From Selaginella moellendorffii (lineage: Eukaryota > Streptophyta > Lycopodiopsida > Selaginellales > Selaginellaceae), in contig NW_003314261.1 in NCBI RefSeq assembly GCF_000143415.4, positions 6,485,132 through 6,549,131 on the forward strand: a stretch of 64,000 nt of DNA, read 5' to 3'. The notes beneath the pieces were generated by a model. The model was not told where the DNA came from. It did no database searches and saw only the letters and a program-made list of their open reading frames with translations. Of this stretch, positions 11,140 to 24,057 are shown piece by piece. The number at the start of each line of letters is the position of its first letter. Positions within the stretch are counted from its first letter, which is position 1. Made by a program: the position numbers and the translations under genes.

Positions 11140-12441
11140 CCTTAAATGAAGAACCCTAAATAGAGTCTTTGCCCGGTGTTAAAAACACTTTAAAACGTTC
11201 GCTATTTTAAAAAGTTCCAAATTCGCCTTCTTCTCGAACAGAAGTTGCATGGACAATATCATTATTAAATACTAGAAATTGCCAGGAGCTGGCCAGTCAA
11301 GGTGACCATTTCTAAAAAGAAAATCCTTGATTCCGTTGCTCCCTTTTATGCACCATTGCTCCCACTCAATCAGATCCCCCCCTTTTGTTTGTGAGTCTGC
11401 TGGAAAAAGCCAGTGGATTTGTGATATTGACCTGGCAATAAAACAAAACCTCTAAGAGAGTCGTTGCAAGCTGTTTAGCACATACCTAGTCTCTTTATTA
11501 TGACAGTCAAGATGCAAGTGAAGAACACAAAGGTAGCACTGAGCAACACCGAGCAACACCTGGAGTGGGAGATGGATGTGATAGAAAAGAAAAATGCTTA
11601 CATGTAATCAATAAAGTATTTCTGTACACAGTGTTTATTGTGTAAATAGACAAATCTAAAGGTAGAAGCTGGCCTTGTTCTGCACTTTGATCCCGAGGCC
11701 AGACAGATATGTACATCTATAGAGCCACATATAACTGACCACTTCTCAACATTTTGAATGGTATCTCAGTATTGGAGGGTGACAATGTTATTCAAGGGAT
11801 AAAAATGCTTGATCCTTTGAATTGTCCTCACATGCGTTTTTAAGAAAGAAGGATGAGTAGAGCACCTTCTTTAAGAATTAATTTATGTGGAAGGAGTCCA
11901 GAGGGTGTAATAAAGTTTAAGGAAAATCTTTTGGGTGTTTTGTTTCTGTGTCAACAGAGTCAATACTTGTAATATATATCACCTTGTAATAAAGAGATGA
12001 AAAAGGTTATAGAATTGTTAATTGGAACTGTATCATCATTGAGTGGGGTAAGAATAACTGGGGGTTTGAAATATCATTAGAATTTTGAAAGATAATAAGA
12101 TAACTTTAACAATGTTTTCAAAGGTAATTTAATTGAAACAATAGAAAGTAATGGGTATGGAAAATAATTATTTCCATCTCCAATCATGTAAGTTTCATAT
12201 TCTTTTTAATTGATAGTTTTGTAAATGGCCACAATCTATATATCTTGACAGAATAAAAAATTATTAGTGCTTAAGAGACCATGAGGGACAATAAATAACA
12301 TTTTTCAAAAGTCAACATTGAATAAATTTATATAAGCTTGAGTTTTGTGATGCAATTTCTTTTGATCTATTGCTATCTTAGTGGCTAAAATTTGAAATGT
12401 CATAGGTATATGAAATTTTAATTTCTTTTATAATATATATT
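11140..12441. other. AT-rich intergenic DNA, no gene
   Basis: There is no supported gene, RNA gene or mobile element. Base composition drops from the GC-richer gene island to AT-rich DNA from about 11200 on, with poly-A/T tracts and scattered stops in all frames. It ends at the LTR of the next Ty3/gypsy copy. The 5' regulatory region of the preceding - strand gene must lie at the left edge. Confidence 0.45.
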
Positions 12442-12619
12442 TGTGAGTGCATGGAACATGGAAACAGAATATAAGAAATATGTATATCAATTAGCCCAAA
12501 ACCCTAACTTATATACAAAAGCAAGTGGTCCAAATTGAAATCAATTTGATAGCTACTAAAATCTTATTATGCTAATATTAGTATATAGCATTGTAGTTGT
12601 ACACTTGAACCTCACATCA
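12442..12619 (-). repeat. 3' LTR of the split Ty3/gypsy element
   Basis: The 178-bp segment reads TGTGAGTGCATGG at the left and CACTTGAACCTCACATCA at the right on the + strand. It matches 49657-49828 in the same orientation and 2768-2939 in reverse. TG...CA-type ends support an LTR. Confidence 0.7.
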
Positions 12620-14097
12620 TCCCCTCCTCTTAGAATAATGGAAGACTGTTAGGGTTCTCTTATAGATGGGCTAGGATCTGGAGGAACATTAAGAAGAGTC
12701 ATTAGTGGATCTGTAAGTGGTGTGAATTATTCCTGATCCCTTTATACAAAGTGTTTTAATTGTTGTATATACATAATTTCTAGAGGATCGGCCTGCTAGA
12801 TATCATGCCAAACCTCATAAATTTATAGTCCATTTTGCCGCAATACTTGATATAGACCTTTCCATTGAGTGAGGAGCCCTTTATATAAACCATATATCAT
12901 AAAATGGGAAAAACAGACTAACACCAAATCATCCACTTTATACTCTGTAGGTGGACAATGATAAGAGTTATAATGCCATTATTGTTCCATTTGTATGTAG
13001 CTTAAGTGTTCGGTAGACTCTACTTGGATAAATAGAAGAATGCTTATCAAATATTGATCCCATGACTTAGCATTGGTAACCTGGGGCAATCACGAAGGTA
13101 AATCTAACTTTGTTAACAGTATTGGATTATGACCATATAGAAATTTATATGATAAAGCATCAATAAAACTCTGCACCCCTATGACATACATATACTAAAG
13201 AAACGGCAAATAACCATCCCAACCCTAATATTGAAAGTTCATGTACTTTATGATCATCCTTTTGAAAGTCTGAATAAGCCATTCCACCAAACTATCTCAC
13301 TATGGATAATAAACATTTGTGAAAGTGTAGTGTATCCCTATTTGAGATATCAAATGAAATGCCTTAGCCATAAATGTGGGACTATTATCTGAAAGAATTC
13401 ACTTTGGATAGGAATGTTGAAACATCCCTCGATTCAGAAGGAAGATTCAATAGCAATTGTAGACACGCTAACAAGAGCACTAACTTCCACCCAGCGAGTC
13501 AAGTAGTCAGAAGCAATAATAACATTACTCATTACCAATAGTCAATTGTGGAAAAAGTCCCATCAAATCAAATACTACCAACTAAAATGGATAGGAAATT
13601 ATAATTAACTCCAACTATCCTTTCATAGCACGAGGGGGAGTATTACAAGCTTTGCACTAAACACAGTTATGCATATGCCAGATAACATCATGTCACATCT
13701 TTGGCCAATAAAAACACCTCCGCAACTTCTCGATCACATAACAATGTCCTATAAGCCCATCTAGAATAGGAAAATCATGGTAAACATAGAGAAAATGTGG
13801 AATATAGATTGAAGGCACCATTAGCTATAAATGATCATTAAGATCCATCTCCAGAAAATTAAAAAAATAGTCCTTAAGGCAATATTAAGAATGCAAATGC
13901 CAAATAGCAAGTCATTAGTAAGTGATACAAAATTTTCAAACCCATCACGAAGCCTTTAAATCCACAACTCAATATAAACCTCATCAAGAGAAGGTAATTC
14001 TTGCTTTGCAACTTGTGAACATTAAACATTAAATATAGTAACCGCCAATAGCATGGAATCCTCATCCAAAAAATCCATAGATGCTGGAACAATAGGT
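12620..14097 (-). pseudogene. Degenerate integrase half of Ty3/gypsy pol
   Basis: Read on the - strand, this is the counterpart of 1290-2760. The 13874-14137 frame has RLLYLMFNVHKLQSKNYLLL, matching QLLYLMFSVHKVQSKIYLLL in the left copy. Many stops interrupt it. It ends at 14097, where a 10-bp target duplication marks the TIR element that separates it from RNase H. Confidence 0.7.
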
Positions 14098-16568
14098 TCA
14101 TCAGAAAGGGGATGGTCCAAAGTTGAGTTGAGCTCACGAGTTGAGCTCAATTCAACACAAGTCAATGTAAGTCAATATAGTCAACTATAACTCTTACAAA
14201 GAAAATCTGTGTTAAAAAAATTAAGGTTCTGACAAACTTTAAAATATTAAAATATATGAATACCTAGGTCAAAAGTTTCTACTAGATTGAGTTATTTAGA
14301 AAATATTAAGTTCATGAGAACCTATCTATTTTCTTACTAAAGACTATCTTCATAACTATCATATTTTGATTTTCTTACAATTCATTAATATGAATCAAGA
14401 TAAAGTTTTTGAAGGGTAGCCATTAATAGTGTATAATGGTAAGACAATATATATTTACATAAAATTCATTAATTCTAGAGTTCCTAAGTAAAATAAAATA
14501 TCTGTAAGTACGAGTTGTAGGGCAAATCAATGTGAGAATATTAATTTCCTTTCATTATCACAATCTTCATATTACACTTCTAGTCCTTATTAGAATATAA
14601 AGACCATTATATAGTAATTCATATAAAAAACTCTACTTACTTGCCTATAGCACAATCCTCCTATATGAGAAAACTAAGGTATATTTTTGGGATGAATCCC
14701 CACTAGCATTTTTTGAGAGTCATTTGTGAACAATAATAATAGAAATCAAAATATTTTAAAAGACTCAAAAGTGATATCACATCAAAGAATCAAGTTTATC
14801 TACATTTCCAAGATTGAGAGGTAATCTCACATAAGAGAATGCATGTGGGCCCGTGTGCTTACATACTCTGCTACTATAATATAATTTATATTTCCTTATG
14901 TATTTTTCTAGAAAGTTCAAGCGTAGAAAAAAATATATATAGATGGTCATTAAAATGATAAATATTCTAGCATGTGTATCTAGAATTCTAGAAGCTCTTC
15001 TATTCATAAATAGACTATGATTTTGAAATCTCATTTCTGAGATTGATATTTCAAGAATCTGAGTATTATTAGTGTCATAATAAATAAACCTTATTCCCAA
15101 GACTAAAAATTAATATATAAATGCCAAAAAAGTTAGTTATTATAGTATTTTTATTATCCTTATGCTCCTAAGAATTTAATATAGAAATGGCTCAAAGGAA
15201 AGTCATTACTACTCGTCTATAAGTTCCTAACATCTCATATTAGTTTCTACCTTCATCCCTAAGGTTTACCAACATTCCACATTCATCTCCACCATAACTA
15301 TATTACAATCTTCTTTCTATTAAAGGTTTTTATAAAGTCAAACTAAAGCTCCCTATATACAAAATTTTGAATATTGTTATTAAAGAGTGATTACCTTCAA
15401 TGTTTCAAGAGCAGTGCCACATGTTTTTGCAAGATTTTGCTCTTGGTATGGCAAAACTACTTAAAAGCACAAAATGTTATTATATTTAATGTCTAATATG
15501 TTACTTTTTTCTGGACAAGACAAATGTCTTCATTACAAAATTTTCTTAAATTGCTTAACAATGGGCGTAGAAAGTGTGGATGTACAATAAATTCAAGAAT
15601 AAATTATAGACATATACCCACTATTTCTTCATGGTGAGGAACAACATCCCCATGGGAAACAATGCATTAGCTAGTGTAGAATATGGGTTTTTTAGGCTAT
15701 TGACAAAGTCAATGATGGGGAGTTTCCTCAAGTTGAAGTCTATTACACCTAATCCATAGAAGATCTCACTCTTGATTTAATGGGAATTAATGAACAAATT
15801 GAGAGTTTAATTCTAAAATGCCTAATATGCCTTTTTTTTCTTGGGTCAGGACATTTTTAAGGGCTTTTATAGTTTTCTTGAGCATTGCCACAACTGCTAC
15901 ATAATTAGTGTTATCACTTCATATAATTGTTGATAAGATATTGAAGGATGAGATGACAACACACAAACATTACAAATTGATGGTTGCATGTGAGAATACC
16001 AATTTGCAATTATGGAATATGATATTAACATTGATAACTAACATTGACACTATTACTGACAATTTGATATATGATAGGATTTTCTTCTCAAGTAAGGATT
16101 CATTTAAATTTCTTCTATGTCATCATCAACATGTCATTTCCTTCTATGCCTCCGTCTATATTGAGATTGTGCTCACTTTGCATTGTTAAGCCATAGCCTT
16201 TGCATACTTTAATAGATTTTTAAAACCTCCAACTCTAAAAACTCAAGGTGAGTGTGATATATAAAACAAAACTAAATATGTAATGAAATCTTAATAAATA
16301 TAAATTACCTCCTTGAGGTTAGAGGTAACTCTAAGCCAGTGTTTAAATAAATGATGTTTTTTAATAGCAAACACCAATCTACTAGAATTATATGCTAACT
16401 CCACCATATAACCATTACTTATTGTGCAATCAGTCACAATACTATCTAGTGAGTAATAGAGCTCAAGCAAAACTTGCTTTGTTGATGGAGTTTCAAATCA
16501 ATACTTAGGAATGTATTGCAAATCTACTCAACCACAAGATTCAATATGATGTTAGTGGCACTATTGGG

Positions 16569-16668
16569 NNNNNNNNNNNNNNNNNNNNNNNNNNNNNNNN
16601 NNNNNNNNNNNNNNNNNNNNNNNNNNNNNNNNNNNNNNNNNNNNNNNNNNNNNNNNNNNNNNNNNNNN
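16569..16668. other. Assembly gap (100 N)
   Basis: Exactly 100 unknown bases, a conventional placeholder length. It abuts the 96-bp tandem repeat, so collapsed repeat copies are the likely cause. The true size is unknown. Confidence 0.95.
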
Positions 16669-17066
16669 TCCGAGGCCAGAAACTGCCCGAGGTGGCGAGC
16701 TGGACCTCGACCTCGGGCAGTTTGGGGATCCGGGGGCCCGAGGTTATTTGAATAACCTCGGGCCCTGGAGGCCAGAAACTGCCTGAGGTGGCAAGCCGGA
16801 CCTCAACCTCGGGCAGTTTCCGGGTCCGGGGGCCCGAGGTTATTTGAATAACCTCGGGCCCTGGAGGCCAGAAACTGCCTGAGGTGGCGAGCCGGACCTC
16901 GACCTCGGGCAGTTTCCGGGTCCGGGCGCCCGAGGTTATTTGAATAACCTCGGGCCCTCGAGGCCAGAAACTGCCCGAGGTGGCGAGCCGGACCTCGACC
17001 TCGGGCAGTTTCCGGGTCCGGGGGCCCGAGGTTATTTGAATAACCTCGGGCCCTCGAGGCCAGAAA
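16669..17066. repeat. 96-bp GC-rich tandem repeat with internal palindromes
   Basis: There are about 4.1 copies of a 96-bp unit; the marker GAGGCCAGAAACTGCC starts at 16672, 16768, 16864, 16960 and 17056. Each unit has two inverted repeats: AACTGCCCGAGGT pairing with ACCTCGGGCAGTT, and GAGGTTATTTGAATAACCTC flanked by more pairing G/C. The unit is strongly GC-rich inside an AT-rich host, and copies differ at only a few bases. The array enters the adjacent gap, so it is probably longer. No coding sense is seen. Confidence 0.9.
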
Positions 17067-20000
17067 CTACTTGGCTTATACCCTATTGTATGTAATTTTT
17101 TAAAAAAATTTTAAATGATGGTATATATAGCACCTTTCAATATGTAAGTTATTTGACAATTAATATTTGTTTTCCCATTTATATAGAAAGGATGCATTCT
17201 AAACAAGATTTCATACATATTTTGGATTCATGACAGAACTTTAAAGAGTATAAATCTGGTATGTTGCATTATTATATTAAATATATTGTACTATTTTAAT
17301 CTATGAATGGATGAATCCATATCCATAAATTTGTTTTGTATTGTGTATGAACCTAAATTATAGGCATATGCTCTAAATGTCATTGAGGAGTATTTGTATA
17401 TATGGCTAAAACTCAACTCATATTGAGAATCAAAACTATGTCATTGAAGAATTATCATTACTAACATCACCTAACACTAAAGATTTGACAAACTATTGAT
17501 ATTTTACATGTGATCGGATATCTTGCATCTCCATGCTAAAGCAGAATGTTATTACTATCATCACTAACAATCAAACTTCACGTGCTGAAAACCTTTTCTT
17601 GGATTTGTGTGCATGAAATAGACAACAGAACATATGATAATACTATCACACTTACACATATTAGATATGCTATAGTATTTAAATTCATTTGTACATTGTT
17701 ATTATTCTTCTTATTGATCTCCTTAAATCTCAATTTATGTTTCACTATAGATTTTTACAAGTAGCATAAGGGAGATAGAGAACTCCAAAACCTATAAAGA
17801 AGGATGAAAAGGTTCTTCTACATTTTTGAGATCACTTACCACTTTTGTTCTCTTAAAATCATGTTTCTAAAAGTTTTTTATGTTGCCATTTTTATCTTCA
17901 TTTTGGCTCTATTTTGTTAGAGGTTGTGATCTACAACAATACTAGTATGGTTGTTGCTTGGTATTTTATCTTTCTAGTGTTGGCAAGGGTAGAAAGATAA
18001 AACATAAACCAAACGTTATAGAGATTCAAGTTTATGGATTTCCAATCAAAGTGTTTAAGCTAAAGTGAATGTGAAGAAAGAGTTAGTCATCATCCTCTCC
18101 TCCTCTTCCAATTTAAGTGGAAAAACTATGCTAGTGTTAGCCCCAAATTCATGAGCTCCATCTTCAGTAATATTCAAAGGTATTAGTAATGTTTTCCACT
18201 TTTCCCACTTCTCAGTCAAGATACACTTATTTCTATATATACCCATGAGTGAGCTTCCATCCTACTACAACAACAATATCTTCTTTGATCTAAAACCTTT
18301 TATCAACAACACTAGTTCCAAATGAAAAGGGATGGAGACCAAATAAACTGTCTAAAATTGGTGTAAGATCAAGACCACACACCTTTAGCATTTTGAAGGA
18401 ATAGTGTCTATAGTTTACTATTGTAGGCATTTGGATTGCATAGATGAAACATGTAATCAAAATAGCTATAGAAATTTTATATTTTTTGAAAGGTCTATAA
18501 TCAATCCTCTTGCCTATGACACCATTATTATTGATTCAAGTGTTGGTTTTGCAAGAATTTTCCTTTATATTGTGCCATTTACAAGGGCAAAATGTATTAC
18601 TTCCTTCTGTGGGATAGAGTGGTTAGAAGAGATGAAGTCTCTTATTTCTTCTTTATTTTTGTTACCTTTTAATATTATCTTTTTAATTAGAACCAACCAC
18701 TTAAGGACCTCACATACACCCCAATAATGAATCTCTTAAAAAGTAAGCACTTAAGCTAGTATTCTTTTGAGGTAAAGAAAGAGAAGATAAGTTTGTATAA
18801 AACATGTTTATTGGATTTGATATATAATATAGAGCAACTTTCAAAAGCATTAGCATTTAAGAAAGAAAAATATTAGAAACAAGGCCTTCTGTTGAGATGT
18901 TACATAATGGGATAAAAAAAAAGAGGATTCCACCAGCTCAAGAAGTGTCAATTGTAGTTGAGAAAGTGATTCGTGACACATCTATAAAGTACAATTCCTA
19001 AGCTTCTATTAGTAACATGAAAATTGTTCACTTAAAGTGTTATTTTTTCTTTATTGATGAAGATATTGGTATAAGTCTTGGAGTGAAAAGCCTAGTATTC
19101 AATAATAGACTTGATATTAAGTACCATTTTGCTCCAAGATATTGCACATTGTCAAAATAAAAAATGGAGAGTACACAATTGTTATTCAATACTTTTCTTG
19201 CATATAACCAAACTTTACTAAGCACAAAAAATATAGGAAGGCATATATATATTACATTTTCATCAACACTTTACACTAAGATCCTAAAGTGGATATTTAT
19301 ATACATCAGGCAAGCTTTATTACTACTAAGTCATAAAACTTTTGGAGCTAATAATATTCTCCAAGACTATCAATATTTATTCTCTATCAGTAATATATAC
19401 TTTTTATACTTTATATAATTAATAGTAAAACATTAATTTCAATTTGTATACTTCCAAGTTTTCTTTTTACAATACTATTTGTACTACTAGTGTGTCTTTT
19501 TTTTCTATCTTTACCATCTCAAAATATATTTCATAGTAGTTTAGGGCCATGATATTGCAATATATTGCAAGAGTGTATATACTGTTGTATTGATTGTTAC
19601 CACTGTTTCCACCAAAAGCTAGAAATAAATATGGCATTTTTTGAAAGTCACGGAATTGTAATTTTTTAAAACAAATAGGGGGGCATTCTTTTTCACCTAA
19701 ATTGTTGCATCTTTTATCATTTCATTTATCTCCAATATATGATCATTATTCTCATTATCCTCTTTTTCCATCTTTTATATGTTTTGAATGTGTTGTGCAA
19801 TGGGATGAATATTGCAGCTCCTAGTCCATGAATTACTACCATGAGGAGAAAAATGTCAAGAGTTGAAACTACCAACATTAGAACCATTTATTTTATGTTT
19901 TGACGAACTTAAATAAAATAATATATAGTAAATATTTAAATTCTTGGACAAGAAGCCTCCTCTAAAATAGTTTTATCCATATAAAATGTAGAGAGTTATG

Positions 20001-20148
20001 AAAATATAGTATAAAGTTAGGTTTTTTATAACCTTAATTTTTTTAAAATTTATAATGTTTGTATTAAATTGCAATTGAAAATTGAGCTCAACTCGCGACC
20101 TCAACTTTTCAGCTCATGAGCTCAAAAGTGGTCCGCGCTCATCAGAAA

Positions 20149-22495
20149 CATGAGATAAGAGCGAAGAAGGAAGAGGAATTTGAAAAAGGGCATCAGCATC
20201 AACCATAGAACTCCTCAGGTGATAAACAATATCAAAATTATATATTTGAAGCTTCAGAGCCCACCAAGCAATATGACAAACCAAGTCTTCCGTTTCAATA
20301 ATGAAGTAACTATAGCATGATCACCTTCTAATAATGTCTGAGAACTATGTAGATATACATGAAATTCCTCGAAACCTCAAACTATTGTTAAACACTCATA
20401 ATAGTTCACTTCCATTGGTTGTAATGTACGGTTAATATATGCAATAGGATGGAACTAACCAGGCATACTTGGGCTCTCTTGCATCAACACACCTCCAAAA
20501 CTGACATGAAAAGCATTAATGCTCAAAATGAAAGGTCGAGTGTAGTCAGGATATGCTAAAACTAGAGGAGTCGTCAACAGCTCTTTGAGATCCATAAACG
20601 CCCCTCACAATCTACAAACCAGATGAAAAATGATGTTGATGACTTTAGTAACACTTACAACAATGCAGTGTGATCAGAAAGATGATTAACAAAACAATCA
20701 AAATACTACACCTTGCCCAGGAAGTGTTGTACATCATTCATACACTTTGAAGTAGAGAACTTTAGAACAACCACAAGTTTGTCAGGATCAATTTGCAAAC
20801 GCTCACAAGAAATATAATACCTAAGATAAGTTAGACCCAAACACGCACTTCAACCGCTTTAGTTTTAAACCAACTTCTCATAGCTGATCCAACACCTTAC
20901 GAACATCACGGATGTATTCCTCCTATGTCCCCTTCAAGTGGATTAAGACATCATTAATGAAGTCAACAATCAACTTCGGTATATCGTAAAGAACTTTATC
21001 CATCATCCGCTAGAAAGTTGTTAGAGCATTGTTCAAACCAAATGCCAACACCAAGAACTTGTACAAATCAAATGATGTACAAAAAGCAGTTTTAGGAATA
21101 TCTTCTTCAACTATTGATACTTGCTAGTACCCGAAAACAAGATGTAACTTAGTGAACTAACAACTTCTCTTTAGATGATCCAAGAAATCAGTAATGTAAG
21201 GAAGAGGGTACACATCCAGGATTATCACTTCGTTTAACGGACGATAGTCAATGCAAAAATGAATATTCCCATCAGGCTTCGTCAAGATGAGGTTCACACA
21301 CCCAAGGACTCTATGACTTTTGAATAACTCCCTTTTCCAATATCTTTTTGACATTTACATATAAAATCTTGATCTATTTGGGTGACTGGAGAAAAACAAA
21401 AACCTTAATTGGATGAGCATTCCTAATTGGAATAGGATGATGTATTGCAATTTTGGCCCCAGATGATAAGTCAAATTCAAAGAGATTAGCATACTCCTTC
21501 ATGAGTCAATCAACTGCTACAACACAAAGACTATCGAAGGGATTGGAAAAAGAAAGAGAGGAACAAGATAGAAAATATTTAAAAGTACAAGACATGGGGG
21601 AGAAACCTCAAAGTCACACTTGGCTTGATTGCGTTGCAACCAATCTATACTAAGGATGAGGTCAAAAACTTAACTTGGAACCACCCGTAATGATTGCAAC
21701 TCAAGTTCAAAATCGTTTACACACACAATTAGGTCTGCCTCATCTCGCACACATGTGTGTATACAGTTGTTGCCATAAGGAATGAAAATTGGCTTTGCCA
21801 CATGACGCAAATGCAAACAGCAACGTGTGGCAACAGGTCGAGCAATAGAAAATAAACTCAAACCTGTATTAATCAACACGAAGAGAATAATAGGAGACCT
21901 TTTGTTATAAAAACGAGTTTGGAAAATAAACACTGGATGAATTGGTGCCAAGTGAACCCCTTGATAATACTCTCGAAAGAAAAATAGAGGAGTCACTAAC
22001 TTATTCACAGAAGATCCCTTTACTATTCATATAACTCCTCATTTTCTGAATATATCTCGATGTTTAGACCTTCCACTACAGTAGCATTAACAAACTATTG
22101 TTGACACCAAGGTCTCCACCAAGGAAATGAAGGTTGCTAATCTGAAAAACACTGACAACACCGATAAATATGACTAACTTCATCATACTCCTAAGAATGG
22201 ACTTCATAGCCACGACCATGTCCTCATACTTGTCCTTGAACTCGGGAAATCAACCTCCATTAGAATAGGACTATCTTCCACAGGAAGTAGAACTGAAGGA
22301 CGTGTAGCAAGAAGTGGAAAAGGCGACGTTTTATAACGTTGTGCCAGGCAAAGGGCATTATCAAGGTGGCTGGGTGGCTGGAGCAAGTGCATCTAGAAGT
22401 CTTACAAGATCTTGACAAAGTGCTAGCCACAACATTTCCAGCTTGATCCGCTTTGACATATTTGGCTTCGCACGAAGCAAGAGGCTTCAGAAACA
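20149..22495 (-). pseudogene. Gag end, protease, RT and RNase H of split Ty3/gypsy
   Basis: On the - strand from 22495: a gag end and zinc-knuckle area (to about 22080), then a retropepsin-like block near 21900 (PIILFVLINTGLSLFSIARP; the expected Asp-Thr-Gly reads Asn-Thr-Gly). At 21157-21354 reverse transcriptase gives LTKPDGNIHFCIDYRPLNEV. RNase H phrases follow down to 20149. In-frame stops and shifts are frequent, and no frame exceeds about 110 codons. The protein order is the Ty3/gypsy order. Confidence 0.75.
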
Positions 22496-22499
22496 AATG

Positions 22500-22523
22500 A
22501 TGCTCTATTTCGTTAAAATGGGA
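22500..22523 (+). repeat. Left terminal inverted repeat of copy A
   Basis: It begins AT (AA in the other three ends) and then GCTCTATTTCGTTAAAATGG. Just inside is a second similar word, CAGTAAAATGGGACTAGG, so the end holds a short direct repeat that could be a paired binding site. The AATG duplication sits immediately outside. Confidence 0.85.
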
Positions 22524-23159
22524 TTTATTCAGTAAAATGGGACTAGGTACAAATTTTCAAGTATTTGAAAATGACGTGAAATTATATGTTTTTTGTCTAG
22601 GGGCTAGACATATCTGGGGCATGGTGACTAGCGCGGTGACTTTGTGTCCAGACTGAGTCCATCTGGTTGTATAATAAATCTCATTGTCAAGGTGAACAAG
22701 CCAAATCTGAAGCTAAAGAAGAGCGATGGCATGCGCGCACACACTATTTGTTTGTTTATTGAGCGTGTGGTGAGCTTTCCAAGATGAACGTCATTCCTAT
22801 TAGCCAAACATATAACTTAATGGTGAGAACATTTAGATATTATTCAATGTTATCTTTTTCTAACGAATCTAATTGTGAAGGTGTAGCAAGAGGCATTGCT
22901 AGTCTGGAGAAGTCATTTAACTCATTTGACCTTTAGTGTATTTTCATGAAACTAAATAACATTCATATTATTAAGGAATTTCTCTAGTACCTTTTTTTTA
23001 CGACATAGAGGCTTGCATTTCTTTCAAAGGTGATTTAGTAAAAGGCCTGAGGGCACATGCCATTCTATTTCTCAGACCGGTATTAAGATATACTAGTGTA
23101 AAGGGAAAAAGGTATTTGGTGATCAAGTAAATGGCATGAGGGCACACGCCATTATAAGC
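22524..23159. other. Left subterminal region of copy A, no clear gene
   Basis: This is AT-rich subterminal DNA. At about 22689-22727 it carries an inverted echo of the transposase's last exon (AAGGTGAACAAGCCAAATCT). One full 22-bp palindrome is at 23131-23152, with degenerate ones near 22726 and 23041. The region is matched by 47930-48490 in copy B. No coding capacity is seen. Confidence 0.6.
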
Positions 23160-23477
23160 CTAAGTGCTAGTGGACACCTCCTTTTTGGTACTCTTAGCGG
23201 TACTATCATCCTTCTCCGGGTCAGTTGTTTTGCTTTGGATTGTTGTCTCTGACGTTACTGGGGCATTCTCGATAGTTGTTAATGTTGCCGTTTGTTCAGA
23301 AAAATGATCACCTGGAGTATAGTACGGGGAGTTTGGAAGACTTATATATTCTACATCTTCACCTATCTCCTTCTCCGTCTCCTTTTTTGCCTCACTTACA
23401 GATTTTGTGCTTGCCATGAGAACGCTCTTCACCCTAAAATATGGAGTTCGTTGTGTTATAAAAGGAAACCAACACAC
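23160..23477 (-). CDS. Small hydrophilic protein, only in copy A
   Basis: I do not recognise it. The best start is the ATG at 23417, giving about 85 residues: MASTKSVSEAKKETEKEIGE, then a Thr/Ser/Glu-rich body and a Lys-rich tail (KSTKKEVSTST). An upstream in-frame ATG at 23477 would add 20 residues. It has no membrane segment or cysteine motif. It lies between transposase and TIR. The equivalent DNA is deleted from copy B, so conservation cannot be judged here. It could be a third element gene, an extra terminal exon of the transposase, or a chance frame. Confidence 0.35.
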   Translation of the reverse strand: MCWFPFITQRTPYFRVKSVLMASTKSVSEAKKETEKEIGEDVEYISLPNSPYYTPGDHFSEQTATLTTIENAPVTSETTIQSKTTDPEKDDSTAKSTKKEVSTST

Positions 23478-24057
23478 ACGCTACAAGGGAATGATGGTAC
23501 ATAAAGCACATAAGCCCACAATATGGGTTTATGTGCCATTAATATGGGCCACACGCCATATTATTAGATTTATGCACGTGTGATTAGTAAATGCATATGT
23601 CACATCATCTTTGTTTTACCTCACACACTATATCAGGCCTAATGAACCATATCACATGTGCGCACATGCTATATATATGGAGAAGTATTATGCAAGGATA
23701 GAAAAATTCAATGCATGATTGTGGAGAGCAATGGCATGAAGCCACATACTAAATAACATTTTAGAGAAAGAATTAAAATAAAAACATGCTAATAGTACTG
23801 AGTGGACCAAGACTTAGAAGTGCACAATTGAATGAGGTATTTCTAATAAATATTTCACTCACCTCATATAGGAATGGCTACCACTCTCAAATGGCGTATC
23901 GCCTCATGCCATCACCTCACAATTTGTTATAACAATCCGATGAATTCATATTCGGCTTGTTCACCTTGAACTTTAAGTAAGATTTGCTAGAACAACTAAG
24001 AATTTATACTTGTTATTTGTATCATCTCACCTAGGAATGGCATAAGGCCACATGCCA

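Larger units (their letters stand above)
14108..20138. mobile_element. 6-kb AT-rich TIR element with 10-bp target duplication
   Basis: The flanks are direct copies of TCATCAGAAA at 14098-14107 and 20139-20148. The inner ends are imperfect inverted repeats: GGGGATGGTCC...TTGAGTTGAGCTCACGAG on the left, and GCGCGGACC...TTGAGCTCATGAG on the right read in reverse. Both include the word GAGTTGAGCTCAA, or a near copy of it. Removing the insert restores a continuous Ty3/gypsy sequence. A 9-10 bp duplication is usual for Mutator-like elements, but I find no clear transposase. Weak fragments (for example about 15560-16190 +) may be remnants. It contains a GC-rich satellite and a 100-bp assembly gap. 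Confidence 0.65.

Noticed and set aside
16669-17066. Regular 96-bp repeats considered as a CRISPR-like array
   Set aside because: The whole unit repeats without unique spacers, in a eukaryotic context; it is a satellite.
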